Assembly (NCBI RefSeq): GCF_022134585.1
Contig: NZ_JAKNCT010000007.1
Coordinates: forward strand, 100,782-164,781
Length of the DNA stretch: 64,000 nt
Source: Mesosutterella porci
GTDB taxonomy: Bacteria > Pseudomonadota > Gammaproteobacteria > Burkholderiales > Burkholderiaceae_F
Direction of reading: 5' to 3'
Part shown: one piece after another, positions 27,641 through 37,937 of the stretch
How positions within the stretch are numbered: the first letter of the stretch is position 1
Layout of the letters: the number at the start of each line of letters is the position of its first letter
Notes under the pieces: model-generated
Database searches by the model: none
What the model was told of the DNA's origin: nothing
The model's input: only the letters and a program-made list of their open reading frames with translations
Position numbers and translations under genes: made by a program

Positions 27641-29098
27641 TTAAAACCCCGCGGGGACTTTTTCGTGCCAGCCGGTTTCGCTTTGCCAGGCGTCAGCCAG
27701 CTGCAGCAGCAGGGCTTCATTGAAGGGAGCGGTCGTAAGCTGAGCGCCGATCGGGCGGCCCGAGCCGGTAAAACCGCAGGGCATGCTCATGCTGGGCAGG
27801 CCGGCAAGCGACGCGGGCACGGTGTACAGATCGCCGAGATAAGCCGACACCGGATCAGCCTTTTCGCCAAAGTCATAGGCTGCGCCCGGTGCCACAGGAG
27901 ACAAGATGGCGTCCACATCAGCAAACGCCTTCTGGAATTCCTGGGCGATCAGGCGGCGGACTTTCTGGGCTTTAAGGTAATAGGCATCGTAATAGCCGTG
28001 AGAGAGCACGTAGGTTCCAATCATGATTCGGCGCTTGGGTTCATCGCCGAGTCCTTCGTTGCGGCTGCGGCGGATCAATTCGTCCATGGTGGCGCAGTCC
28101 TTGGCGCGGTAGCCGTAGCGGATGCCGTCGTAGCGCGACAGATTGGAGCTGGCCTCGGCGCTGGCCACCACGTAGTAGACCGGGACCCCAAGCTTGGCCA
28201 TAGGCAGGTCCATGTCCACGATGACGGCTCCCCGATCCCGATAAAAATCCCTGACGGACTCGATGCGGGCCCGAACCTCCGGACTAAGCTGCTCGGAGAA
28301 CCAGGAGCGGGGCAACCCGATCCTCAGCCCTTCGATCGACTTTCCGAGGTTTCTGCTGAAATCTTCGGTCGGATGGTCTGCGCTGGTGGAATCCTTGGGG
28401 TCGAAGCCAACCATTTTGGAGAGAACCGGCGCAATATCCCTCGCGGAGGGGGCCATAAGGCTGGCTGTATCAAGGCTGGATGCGAAGGCGATCATTCCGA
28501 GGCGCGAGGGGCGGCCGTACGTGGGTTTCAGTCCTGTCACGCCGCAGAAAGCCGCGGGTTCGCGGACCGAACCGCCGGTATCCGTCGCCGTGGCCACAGG
28601 GGTGAGTCTGGCCGCCACGGCACTGGCCGATCCGCCGGAGGATCCCCCCGGAACGGCGCGGCTGTCCCAGGGGTTGAAGCATTTGCCGTAAGCCGAGTTT
28701 TCATTGGCGGAGCCCATAGCGAACTCATCGCAGTTCAGCTTTCCGAGACAGACCATCCCCTCGGCCTTCAGACGCGCAACGACAGTGGCGTCGAAGGGGC
28801 TCTTGTAGCCCTTCAGCATGCGGCTCGCAGCGGTGGAGAACCACTCCTTGGTCACAAAAATATCCTTATGGGCGACAGGCACTCCGGTCAGGAAGCCCCC
28901 CTTTCCCTGTTCAAGCATCTCATCGGCACGCCTGGCCTGATCCAGGGTCACTTCCGGGCGGACGTCGAGAAACGCATTGAGCTCCCTGTGGGCCTCGATC
29001 CGGTCAAGGAACTGCTGGGCCACTTCAACGGCTGAGATTTCGCGGGCGTGCAGCCTTTCAGACAGCTGCGCAACGGAGCAACGAGTAATGTCTTTCAT
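27641..29098 (-). CDS. gatA: Asp-tRNA(Asn)/Glu-tRNA(Gln) amidotransferase subunit A
   Basis: Glutaminase subunit of GatCAB, an amidase-signature enzyme of 485 residues. The Ser-cisSer-Lys triad is visible as Lys78 in VAHKDIF, Ser153 in [12 protein letters not shown] and Ser177 in [10 protein letters not shown]. The C-terminal segment [11 protein letters not shown] is also typical. It starts seven bases after gatC and precedes gatB. A 650-codon open frame on the opposite strand across gatA and gatB is a codon-bias shadow and is not annotated. Confidence 0.97.
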   Translation of the reverse strand: MKDITRCSVAQLSERLHAREISAVEVAQQFLDRIEAHRELNAFLDVRPEVTLDQARRADEMLEQGKGGFLTGVPVAHKDIFVTKEWFSTAASRMLKGYKSPFDATVVARLKAEGMVCLGKLNCDEFAMGSANENSAYGKCFNPWDSRAVPGGSSGGSASAVAARLTPVATATDTGGSVREPAAFCGVTGLKPTYGRPSRLGMIAFASSLDTASLMAPSARDIAPVLSKMVGFDPKDSTSADHPTEDFSRNLGKSIEGLRIGLPRSWFSEQLSPEVRARIESVRDFYRDRGAVIVDMDLPMAKLGVPVYYVVASAEASSNLSRYDGIRYGYRAKDCATMDELIRRSRNEGLGDEPKRRIMIGTYVLSHGYYDAYYLKAQKVRRLIAQEFQKAFADVDAILSPVAPGAAYDFGEKADPVSAYLGDLYTVPASLAGLPSMSMPCGFTGSGRPIGAQLTTAPFNEALLLQLADAWQSETGWHEKVPAGF

Positions 29099-29105
29099 AG
29101 CGGTT

Positions 29106-29396
29106 TCAGGACTCTACATACTGTGGTACAAGGAACATGCTGTCGCTCACTTCTGGAGCGTTCTCAAAGGCGGCCTGCCTGATGTCCTCTTCGGCCACCA
29201 CGTCTTCGCGCAGCCTTTCCTCCCCGTCCATGGGATGAAGCATGGGCTCAATCCCGTCCGTGTTGACGGCGCGGATTTGCTCGATCATTTCAAAAATATC
29301 ATTCAGCTCGCACTGCATTTTGGCAATCTGGGCCTCCGACAAATCTATGTGGGCCAGGTGGGCGATATGCAGAACGTCTTCCTTGGAAAGAGACAT
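29106..29396 (-). CDS. gatC: Asp-tRNA(Asn)/Glu-tRNA(Gln) amidotransferase subunit C
   Basis: A 96-residue subunit that wraps and stabilises GatA. The N terminus [21 protein letters not shown] and the middle segment [11 protein letters not shown] match the family closely, as does the final LREDVV segment with the F-E-N-A-P-E-V terminal motif. It is the first gene of the gatCAB operon. The 235 bases between gatC and the divergent mreB must contain promoters for both operons; no specific boxes are assigned. Confidence 0.95.
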   Translation of the reverse strand: MSLSKEDVLHIAHLAHIDLSEAQIAKMQCELNDIFEMIEQIRAVNTDGIEPMLHPMDGEERLREDVVAEEDIRQAAFENAPEVSDSMFLVPQYVES

Positions 29397-29589
29397 AATG
29401 AATTTTTCCGGTTTGTTCTCGACTCACGATGCCGCACGAAAGAGCACAGGACAAAATTGCTGTAAAAAACAGTTTCCAGTCCGGCATCTGACCAGCGCTT
29501 AGTCTATCATTGACCACTTGCATGGAATTGCTCCATGATCTTCCGTTTGCCGCATAAGGTTGGCTCTAAGCCAACGCAACAGCGGATAA

Positions 29590-30681
<1,092 letters not shown>

Positions 30682-30745
30682 CCGGTCCCGGCCGGAGTAC
30701 CGCCTGCTTTTGTGTGGGAACGCCTCGCTTTGAGCTTAATGAACT

Positions 30746-31630
30746 ATGGATAACGGCTCGCCAGCGCTTTTCAGAAGAGGGCTGCCCGCGGGGGTGAGGC
30801 TCGTCTTTTTCGCAAGCCTCTCCATCATTCTGATGCTGGTTGACGGCAAGCTGAAAACCCTGGAGTCCTTCAGGGCAACCATCGACTCGTACCTTCTACG
30901 GCCCGCCGTCGCGGTTTCGGAGGGCGTCGGCCGCTCCTTCCACGGCATAGGACAGTTCTTTACGACCGTCGAGAAGCTGACCGCAGAGAACGAAGAGCTG
31001 AAGAAGAAAAACGCCGAGCTGAGCTTCGCCCTTTCGGAGTTCGAAAAACTCAAGGCCGAAAACAGTCAGCTGCAAGCCCTCGCAGGCGTCAAGACGCAGA
31101 TCCGGCGCTCTGCAGCCATCGGCATCGTCAAGGGAGAAACCGCCGACGTCTTTTCCAAGCGCATTGAAATCAACATCGGCAAGAACAGCGGCATCGAGCC
31201 GGGTATGCCCGTCATAGATGAAAACGGCGTCATCGGCCAGGTCGCGCGGGTCAGCGCCGACCGCTCCGAGGTCACACTGCTCACGGACCCGGCCATGCAG
31301 TTCCCGGTTTACCTCCCGCGCTCAGGAATCCGATGCGCTACCTCGTACACGCAGTCCGACCAGACGGTCGAGCTGCAGTTCGTGCCGGCCGTAGCTGATA
31401 TTCAGGAAGGCGACGCCGTGCAGACCTCCGGAATTGACGGAGTCTTTCCGCCGGGGATACCCGTCGGAAAGGTTACCCATGTGGAAAAGATCAGGGGCGA
31501 CGCCTTCGCTCACGTCTGGGTCAGACTCTCGGCCTCGCCCTCGTTCGGCCGATACGTCATGGTGGCCCTCGTCAACGTCGACCCCGGCCGTAGCGTAGGA
31601 GCCGCACAAACAGAGAAAGCTGCGCCATGA
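30746..31630 (+). CDS. mreC: Rod shape-determining protein MreC
   Basis: Bitopic inner-membrane protein of 294 residues that links MreB to the wall synthases. It has an N-terminal cytoplasmic stretch, one membrane helix (LVFFASLSIILMLVDG), a coiled coil of about residues 75-115 rich in Glu, Lys and Leu, and the beta-rich periplasmic domain with GIEPGMPVIDENGVIGQV. It follows mreB by 64 bases and overlaps mreD by four bases. Confidence 0.95.
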   Translation: MDNGSPALFRRGLPAGVRLVFFASLSIILMLVDGKLKTLESFRATIDSYLLRPAVAVSEGVGRSFHGIGQFFTTVEKLTAENEELKKKNAELSFALSEFEKLKAENSQLQALAGVKTQIRRSAAIGIVKGETADVFSKRIEINIGKNSGIEPGMPVIDENGVIGQVARVSADRSEVTLLTDPAMQFPVYLPRSGIRCATSYTQSDQTVELQFVPAVADIQEGDAVQTSGIDGVFPPGIPVGKVTHVEKIRGDAFAHVWVRLSASPSFGRYVMVALVNVDPGRSVGAAQTEKAAP

Positions 31631-32184
31631 ACATTTTCTCCCGCCTGTTTTCCTCTCCGGCGCCATCCACCATCACTGAGCAGCCTAAGGCTTACATTCT
31701 TCTTCCCGCAAATCCTTTGTGGGTGGCGGCATCGATCCTCATCAGCTTACTGCTGAACATATTCCTCAAGCGCGCGGCCTGGGTGCCCGACTTTCTGGCC
31801 CTGACGCTTATCTTCTGGACCATGCGGCAGCCGAACTGGATCGGCATGGCCGTAGCCTTCATGCTTGGCATCGTCATGGACGTCCAGCAGGGCTCGCTGC
31901 TCGGGCAGCACGCCTTCGCCTACGTGGTGCTCTCGTATATGGTTCAGAAGGCCAGTCGGCGCCTTTTCTGGTTCCGCGCCCCGGCTCAGGCACTGCACCT
32001 GCTTCCCATGCTGCTGCTCACTCAGGTTCTGGTGCTTTTGGTCAGGAGCTGGGGAGAACGCGCCTGGCCCGGCTGGAGCTGGTTTCTGTCCAGCGTGTTC
32101 TGCGCCCTGCTGTGGCCCCTGTGGAGCTGGATTCTCCTCATGCCCCAGAGAAAATCTAAAAATGACGAAACCAGCCCGCTTTAA
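31627..32184 (+). CDS. mreD: Rod shape-determining protein MreD
   Basis: A 185-residue membrane protein with about five hydrophobic helices, including WVAASILISLLLNIFLKRA and LALTLIFWTMRQPNWIGM, then GIVMDVQQGSLLGQHAFAYV. The MDVQ...LGQHAFAY loop is the most conserved part of MreD in proteobacteria. It overlaps mreC by four bases (ATGA) and is followed by mrdA after 24 bases, matching the standard operon. Confidence 0.93.
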   Translation: MNIFSRLFSSPAPSTITEQPKAYILLPANPLWVAASILISLLLNIFLKRAAWVPDFLALTLIFWTMRQPNWIGMAVAFMLGIVMDVQQGSLLGQHAFAYVVLSYMVQKASRRLFWFRAPAQALHLLPMLLLTQVLVLLVRSWGERAWPGWSWFLSSVFCALLWPLWSWILLMPQRKSKNDETSPL

Positions 32185-32208
32185 GCCGGTTTCTGCACCG
32201 GAGGCGCG

Positions 32209-34161
32209 ATGAGACTCTTTCGCCGCTTGTCATCGATCGTCCCCCGCCAGAGAACCATCAGCTCGGTCGAATCAAACGCCGCTGAATTCAGGCGGAGAGC
32301 CATTTTCGCGCTCTGCTTCATTTTTTTCTGCTTTTCTCTGCTGGCAGTGCGATTCGTGTGGCTTCAGGTTATCCGGCACAACCAGTATTCTTCACAGGCG
32401 GAAAACAACCGCTCGGTCACGATTCCGTCACAGCCCTCGAGAGGACTGATCCTGGATCGCAACGGCATCATTCTCGCGAGGAACTACTGGGCCTACTCTC
32501 TTGAAATCACTCCGTCCAAAACCGAGGAGAAGCTCAGCACCCTGATTGAGAGACTCTCCCGAGTCATTCCCATTTCTGCGACGGACCAGAAGCGCTTTAA
32601 ACGGCTACTCGCCGAATCCAAGCGCTTCGATCCCATACCCATCAGGCTTGACTTGACGGAGTCCGAAATGGCCATGTTTCTGGTGAATAAATGGCAGTTC
32701 CCTGGAGTGGAGCTCGCCTCGAGGGAATTCAGGCAGTATCCCTTCGGTTCCCTCGGCGCCCATCTTCTCGGCTACATGGGACGGATATCCGAAGCCGACG
32801 AAAAACGCATCGAACAGGACGGACTGGAAGAGCAGTACCGCGGAGCCTACAACATCGGCAAGGTCGGCATTGAAAGAACCTATGAGAACGATCTGCGCGG
32901 AACCGTGGGCAAATCTCTGCTTGAGGTCACGGCGGGCGGACGGCCAATTCGGTATTTGGCCTCGGCCCCCTCGGTGCCCGGTAAAAACCTCACTCTATCC
33001 ATAGATGTCAACCTTCAGAAGGTGGCGGAGCATGCCTTCGGCGGCAACAACGGCGCCCTGATCGCCATCGATCCCGCCACGGGGGAAATCCTCGCCTTCG
33101 TGAGCAAGCCCACCTACGATCCGAACCTCTTTTTAAACGGCATCGACTACGAAACATGGAACAGCCTGAACACATCGCCCAGGAAGCCGCTGCTCAACCG
33201 CGCGATGCGGGGAATTTACCCGATCGGCTCGACCTACAAGCCGTTCATGGCGCTCGCGGGCCTCGAGAGCGGCGTCATCACTCCCTCCACCACCATCAAC
33301 GATCAGGGCGTCTACGAACTCGGGGGACACAAGTTCCGGGATGCCTCCAAGGTTCACAAGGGCATTCTGAATCTCAGGCGCTCCATCACGGTCTCCAGCG
33401 ACGTCTACTACTACAAACTCGCCCATGATCTCGGAGCGGAAAAAATCCACGATTTCATGGAGCCCTGGGGATTCGGACAGCTCACGGGCATAGACCTGCT
33501 CGGCGAGCAGAAAGGCGTGCTGCCCAACGCAGAATGGAAAATGAAGCAGTTTCACAAGCCGTGGCTGGCTGGCGACACCATTTCCCTCGGCATCGGGCAG
33601 GGCTATAACGCCTTCACCCTGCTGCAACTGTCGCATGCCGTAGCCACACTGGCCAACAGGGGAGTGTCCCTGCAGCCCCATCTGGTCAAGGCGATCTTCG
33701 ATCCGGCAACACAGAAAACCCAGCCGGTCACGTCCAGCTACAGGAAAGTGATGCCCGCCTCAAGAAAAAACATTGAGTTCATCATCGACGCCATGACCAC
33801 CGTCACCCGCGAAGGAACCGCGGCCGGCGCCTTCAGAGGAGCACCCTATGTAGCAGCCGGGAAAACCGGCACGGCTCAGGTCGTCGGCATTGCCCAAGGC
33901 CAGAAATACAATGCGGCGGCCCTGGCTAAGGCTCACCGCGACCATGGTCTGTTCATCTCCTTCGCCCCGGCGGCCTCCCCCAGAATTGCCATGGCGGTTC
34001 TGGTGGAAAACGGGGGATGGGGAGCCGGTTCCGCCGCTCCTATCGCGCGCACCGTTTTGGACTACTGGCTGCTTGGCAGAAATTCTTTAGGACTGCCGCC
34101 GCCGGCTTACCTGCAGAAGCCCGCCGGCCCGGCATCTTCCTCAAAAGAGGCGCAGCAATGA
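32209..34161 (+). CDS. mrdA: Penicillin-binding protein 2 (elongasome transpeptidase)
   Basis: A 650-residue peptidoglycan DD-transpeptidase. One membrane anchor lies near residues 30-50 (FALCFIFFCFSLLAVRFVWL), then the PBP dimerisation domain. The transpeptidase motifs are STYK with active Ser near residue 340, SSD near 398 and KTGTAQ near 550. The RGLILDRNG segment of class B PBPs is clear. Its stop overlaps the rodA start by four bases (ATGA). It works with RodA, its polymerase partner, encoded next. Confidence 0.97.
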   Translation: MRLFRRLSSIVPRQRTISSVESNAAEFRRRAIFALCFIFFCFSLLAVRFVWLQVIRHNQYSSQAENNRSVTIPSQPSRGLILDRNGIILARNYWAYSLEITPSKTEEKLSTLIERLSRVIPISATDQKRFKRLLAESKRFDPIPIRLDLTESEMAMFLVNKWQFPGVELASREFRQYPFGSLGAHLLGYMGRISEADEKRIEQDGLEEQYRGAYNIGKVGIERTYENDLRGTVGKSLLEVTAGGRPIRYLASAPSVPGKNLTLSIDVNLQKVAEHAFGGNNGALIAIDPATGEILAFVSKPTYDPNLFLNGIDYETWNSLNTSPRKPLLNRAMRGIYPIGSTYKPFMALAGLESGVITPSTTINDQGVYELGGHKFRDASKVHKGILNLRRSITVSSDVYYYKLAHDLGAEKIHDFMEPWGFGQLTGIDLLGEQKGVLPNAEWKMKQFHKPWLAGDTISLGIGQGYNAFTLLQLSHAVATLANRGVSLQPHLVKAIFDPATQKTQPVTSSYRKVMPASRKNIEFIIDAMTTVTREGTAAGAFRGAPYVAAGKTGTAQVVGIAQGQKYNAAALAKAHRDHGLFISFAPAASPRIAMAVLVENGGWGAGSAAPIARTVLDYWLLGRNSLGLPPPAYLQKPAGPASSSKEAQQ

Positions 34162-35279
34162 ATTTTGACACCAGGATTTTGCGAAGACTCTGGAGCAGCT
34201 TTCTTGAGCGGCTGGCCCGGATGGACTTCGCGCTTGCCATAGTCGTCGCCATCCTGACGCTGACCGGCTTCATGACCCTTTTCTCCGCCGGCTACAGCTA
34301 TCCCTGGCGCATCGCAGACCAGGCGCGCAACATTCTCATCGCTCTAGTCGTGCTGGTGATATTCGCAAACATCCATCCGCGCTATCTGATGAAAATGGCT
34401 TTGCCGCTTTATCTGGTAGGCGTACTGCTTCTTGTCGCCACCCTGGTGGCCGGCACCACCATCAAGGGGGCCACCCGCTGGCTTAACATCGGCTTTACTC
34501 AGATCCAGCCCTCCGAAATCATGAAAATAGCGCTTCCCATGATGCTGGCATGGTTCTTTCACACACGGCAGGAGAGCATTTCGGGAAGGGACTTTGCCAT
34601 AGCGGCGGTGATCATTGCAGCGCCTGTCGCGCTGATTCTGAAGCAGCCTGACATGGGAACGGCCATACTGGTGGCCGCCGCCGGCGCGTCTGTTGTCTTT
34701 TTCTCGGGTCTGCCATGGAGATGGCTTTTCGCAATCCTGGGCACCGCCCTCGCTTCCCTTCCCATTATTTGGACCTTCATGCGGGATTACCAGAGGCAGA
34801 GGGTGCTCACGCTGCTTGACCCCACCACGGACCCGCTGGGAAAAGGCTTCCACACCCTTCAGGCGTTAATCGCCATCGGCTCGGGCGGCGTTTTCGGCAA
34901 AGGATGGATGGAAGGCACTCAGGCTCACCTGGACTTTATCCCGGAGCGAACAAGTGACTTTCTCTTTGCGGTCTTTTCAGAAGAATTCGGACTTGTCGGC
35001 AATCTGTTTCTCCTGGCGACCTACTTCGCGCTCATCTGCATCTCGATGCGAATCGCCATTAATGCTTCCAACACCTTTTCGAAGCTGCTGGCCGGTGCGA
35101 TCACCGTTATTTTTTTCACGTACACGTTTGTCAACATGGGCATGGTGAGCGGAATTCTTCCTGTCGTAGGCGTTCCGTTGCCTTTTATGAGCTATGGCGG
35201 AACCGCCCTTCTGACCTTAGGCACCTGCACGGGCATGCTGATGGCTATATCCGCCAACAAGAAATATAAAGATGACTGA
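34158..35279 (+). CDS. rodA: Rod shape-determining protein RodA (SEDS glycosyltransferase)
   Basis: A 373-residue SEDS peptidoglycan polymerase with about ten membrane helices. The start chosen is the ATG overlapping the mrdA stop; the frame is open further upstream inside mrdA but that part is not hydrophobic. Diagnostic parts are KGATRWLNIGFTQIQPSE, LKQPDMGTAILV, GKGWMEGTQAHLDFIPERTSDF (with the catalytic Asp region) and GVPLPFMSYGGTALLT. It is paired with PBP2 and overlaps the following rlpA start by eight bases. Confidence 0.96.
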   Translation: MNFDTRILRRLWSSFLERLARMDFALAIVVAILTLTGFMTLFSAGYSYPWRIADQARNILIALVVLVIFANIHPRYLMKMALPLYLVGVLLLVATLVAGTTIKGATRWLNIGFTQIQPSEIMKIALPMMLAWFFHTRQESISGRDFAIAAVIIAAPVALILKQPDMGTAILVAAAGASVVFFSGLPWRWLFAILGTALASLPIIWTFMRDYQRQRVLTLLDPTTDPLGKGFHTLQALIAIGSGGVFGKGWMEGTQAHLDFIPERTSDFLFAVFSEEFGLVGNLFLLATYFALICISMRIAINASNTFSKLLAGAITVIFFTYTFVNMGMVSGILPVVGVPLPFMSYGGTALLTLGTCTGMLMAISANKKYKDD

Positions 35280-36204
35280 GATTATGCGAAGGCTGCTGGC
35301 GGCAGGCGTCCTGCCCCTTGTACTGGTTCTGGCATCATGCTCCACCACCCACTCGCCAGATCAGCCTGTCGGCAACGGCACCGAGATACCGACGCCGCCG
35401 ACCGGAACGGCCCCGTCGTCAGCCGGGACGTCCCCTGCCGGAGCCCCTATGATAGGAACTCTTCCGAAGGTGGAAAAACCGGCCAGGGGTGCCAATCGCC
35501 CCTATGTGGTGCTGGGCAAGCGCTATGTCCCCATCACCGGCGATCAGCCGCTTAGGGAGCGGGGCATAGGATCTTGGTACGGACGGCAGTTCCACGGCAA
35601 GAAGACTTCCATAGGGGAGACTTTCAACATGTATGCCGTTTCCGCCGCCCACAAGACAATGGAACTGCCCAGCTATGCGAAAGTCACAAATCTTGAGAAC
35701 GGGAAAAGCATCATTCTAAGAGTCAACGACCGGGGCCCTTTTTTCGGAGATCGGATCATCGATCTGTCCTATGAGGCCGCCCGGCGCCTGGGATACGCGG
35801 AGAAGGGAACCGCACGTGTTGAGGTCGAGCGTATTACGATGGCCGAAATTGCAAGCGGATCATGGCGCAGCGGAGCGCTGGCATCCGGAACGCTGCAGGC
35901 CAGCACCGAAACCGCCCAGAACGTTCCTAGCCAGAGCATCCAGCTGGATCGCCGCACCAGAAGCTGGTCCGTGCAGATCGGCGCCTTTTCCAGTGCTGAC
36001 AATGCGAGGGCCTGGTCGGCGCATGCCGAGGCCCTGTTGTCTTCCTACGGATACCAGAGGTCCTACGCCACCCGGATCGTGAAATCCTCGGACGGACTGT
36101 ACCGGGTCATGGCCGGGCAGTATCAGGGGCATGACGGCGCCGCTCAGGCCTCCGCAGAAATTTCGCAGATTATCGGGAGCAGGGCGTTCCCGTCTCAGCG
36201 CTGA
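35272..36204 (+). CDS. rlpA: RlpA family lipoprotein (septal lytic transglycosylase-like) with SPOR domain
   Basis: A 310-residue lipoprotein. The signal LPLVLVLASC has a clear lipobox with the acylated Cys. A Pro/Ser/Thr-rich linker follows, then the double-psi beta-barrel domain with GIGSWYGRQFHGKKTSIGE and VNDRGPFFGDRIIDLSYEAA. It ends in a SPOR domain (WSVQIGAFSSADNARAW to the C terminus) that binds denuded septal glycan. The catalytic Asp of the DPBB (VNDRGPF) is kept. The start could also be the ATG four codons later. It overlaps rodA by eight bases. Confidence 0.93.
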   Translation: MTEIMRRLLAAGVLPLVLVLASCSTTHSPDQPVGNGTEIPTPPTGTAPSSAGTSPAGAPMIGTLPKVEKPARGANRPYVVLGKRYVPITGDQPLRERGIGSWYGRQFHGKKTSIGETFNMYAVSAAHKTMELPSYAKVTNLENGKSIILRVNDRGPFFGDRIIDLSYEAARRLGYAEKGTARVEVERITMAEIASGSWRSGALASGTLQASTETAQNVPSQSIQLDRRTRSWSVQIGAFSSADNARAWSAHAEALLSSYGYQRSYATRIVKSSDGLYRVMAGQYQGHDGAAQASAEISQIIGSRAFPSQR

Positions 36205-36212
36205 GTATAAAA

Positions 36213-37646
36213 ATGGATTATTCAAGCATTCTTCAGCAGGTCAGTTGTTTCTGGGATTCGCAGGCTCAGCCGGCGCTTGAAAGGTTTGTAAGCAGAAAGT
36301 CGCTGTCGCCGGGATTCGACGCCAAGTGGCGCGAGAACGGCGTTCTTCTGCAGGTGTGTCGGGAAGCGGCCGCGTTTGGGGAAAAGCACTTTCACGAGGC
36401 AAACTTTTCAGTCCTGCAGGATGAGGGACGCTCGCCCAGTCTGTTTTTCTCCATCGAACCGACCGGCCGGTTCAGGGAAAACTCAGAAAACACCGTCTTT
36501 TTCTACGGCCACTTGGATAAGCAGCCGGAAGCCAGCGGCTGGAGCGCAGGGCTTTCTGCGTGGCAGGCCGTTGTTCGGGACGGCAGGCTCTACGGCAGAG
36601 GCTGCGCCGACGACGGTTATTCCTTCTACGGGGCGATGACCGCGATACGGGCTTTGGAATGCGAAGGCATTCCGCACCCGCGCTGCGTCGGTTTTTTCGA
36701 AACACGCGAAGAAACCGGTTCAAATGATGTTGACTATTACCTTGCGAAGCTCAGGACCCGCTGCGGCAGCCCGAGGATTGTCTTTGTATTGGACTCTGGC
36801 GCCGGCAGCTACCGGCAGCTGTGGCTGACAAACTCCGTCCGCGGCACGCTGTCCGCCAACTTGACCGTCAAAATCCTCCGGCACGCCGTCCACAGCGGCG
36901 AAGCCGGCGGCATCGTCCCCGGCACATTCGATGCACTGCGCATTCTTCTGGACCGCCTGACAGACCCCTTGACCGGTCATTTCCGGCTCTCCTGCTTCAA
37001 CCCGCCCATCCCGGAGCGCAGGCTGGAGGAGATCAAAAGCGCCGCCAAGTTCCTTGGAGAGGATTACCTGACGCGCTTTCCCTGGTGCCCGGGCCTTAAC
37101 GGGGCGCCCACCCGTCCCTATGAAGACCTGGTCGAGAAGGCAGTAACCGCCCAGACGTGGAAGCCTTCGCTTTCGATCATCGGAGCCGGCGGGCTGCCGG
37201 CCCCCTCGGAGGCCGCCAACGTCCAGCTGCCCCAGACCACCCTGCGTCTGTCCATCCGTATTCCACCTGCCGCCGACCCTGAGGAGTCTCTGCGACAGAT
37301 GACGAAGGAGCTCACCCGCGATCCGCCTTTCAACGTGGCCGTCTCCTTTTCAGACTCCGAGGCTCTTTCCGGCTGGCAGGCTCCGGAAGAGGCCCCTTGG
37401 TTCTCTCGTGCCTGCGACCAGGCGTCGCTGGCACTCTGGGGGCTTCCTGCGCTTCGGAAGGGTGAGGGCGGATCCATTCCAATCCTTAATCTTTTCGCAG
37501 GCCTTTTCCCGCGCGCTCAATTTGCCGTCACCGGCGTCCTCGGACCGGGCTCCAATGCACACGGCCCTGATGAAAGCCTGGACATAGGCTATACACGCAA
37601 GTTCCTCGCCTGCATCAGCTCGATACTTGCGAACGTTCCGGAGTAA
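36213..37646 (+). CDS. M20 family zinc peptidase
   Basis: A 477-residue metallopeptidase of the M20 family, cytoplasmic with no signal peptide. The metal-site pattern is visible: the His in YGHLDKQPE, bridging Asp in GRGCADDGYS, the Glu pair in FFETREETGS, a later Asp in VLDSGAG and the final His in NAHGPDES. The EETGS variant with an acidic partner is typical of dipeptidase-like members. Substrate is unknown. It starts eight bases after rlpA and precedes a 71-residue gene by three bases, so it is carried in the cell-shape operon. A wall-peptide role is only a guess. Confidence 0.88.
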   Translation: MDYSSILQQVSCFWDSQAQPALERFVSRKSLSPGFDAKWRENGVLLQVCREAAAFGEKHFHEANFSVLQDEGRSPSLFFSIEPTGRFRENSENTVFFYGHLDKQPEASGWSAGLSAWQAVVRDGRLYGRGCADDGYSFYGAMTAIRALECEGIPHPRCVGFFETREETGSNDVDYYLAKLRTRCGSPRIVFVLDSGAGSYRQLWLTNSVRGTLSANLTVKILRHAVHSGEAGGIVPGTFDALRILLDRLTDPLTGHFRLSCFNPPIPERRLEEIKSAAKFLGEDYLTRFPWCPGLNGAPTRPYEDLVEKAVTAQTWKPSLSIIGAGGLPAPSEAANVQLPQTTLRLSIRIPPAADPEESLRQMTKELTRDPPFNVAVSFSDSEALSGWQAPEEAPWFSRACDQASLALWGLPALRKGEGGSIPILNLFAGLFPRAQFAVTGVLGPGSNAHGPDESLDIGYTRKFLACISSILANVPE

Positions 37647-37649
37647 AAA

Positions 37650-37865
37650 ATGCGCCGCGACACAGTCACTCAGGTCATCGTAGATTACGGCGACTTTGAA
37701 GAAAATTTCGCCACCCCTCTTGAAGCCCAGATGTTCATCACAGCCTATGAAGATGAGTACGGCCTCCCTCGCGCAGCCTGGCTTGAAGACATGAGCGGCA
37801 ACAAGAAATGGGACTACAGAGTCCTTGAGGATGAATCCGGCAACATCGTCCTATCAGAAGACTGA
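37650..37865 (+). CDS. Small conserved-looking protein of unknown function (71 aa)
   Basis: A 71-residue acidic soluble protein, three bases downstream of the M20 peptidase gene, so almost certainly co-transcribed with it. It begins MRRDTVTQVIVDYGDFEENF and has an alternation of Glu/Asp with aromatic residues (YEDEYG, KKWDYRVLEDESG), suggesting a small beta-hairpin-helix fold. No family was recognised and no signal peptide or metal motif is visible. The intact frame, tight spacing and ordinary codon use support a real gene. Confidence 0.7.
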   Translation: MRRDTVTQVIVDYGDFEENFATPLEAQMFITAYEDEYGLPRAAWLEDMSGNKKWDYRVLEDESGNIVLSED

Positions 37866-37880
37866 GAAGGTGAAGGCTGA

Positions 37881-37914
37881 GCCGCCGGCCTGCGCAGAAT
37901 GCGCGGGCCGCGGC
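37881..37914. terminator. GC-rich hairpin between the M20 operon end and ilvA
   Basis: A nearly symmetric stem, GCCGC-GGCC-GCGC pairing with GCGC-GGCC-GCGGC, encloses a short AGAAT loop. It lies in the gap between convergent genes. No clear T run follows, so the termination role is inferred from position and stem strength. Confidence 0.6.
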
Positions 37915-37937
37915 TACAGCTCAGTCGCCCGCGTCTA

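Noticed and set aside
27083..29035. A 650-codon open frame on the plus strand opposite gatA and gatB
   Set aside because: It lies wholly antisense to two genes with intact catalytic motifs, its product has no recognisable motif or membrane pattern, and long antisense frames are common in GC-rich DNA with this codon bias.
35815..35822. Other CACGTG cores as further parS sites (here and near 16187, 56351, 63826)
   Set aside because: The flanking bases do not extend the palindrome to GTTTCACGTGAAAC.
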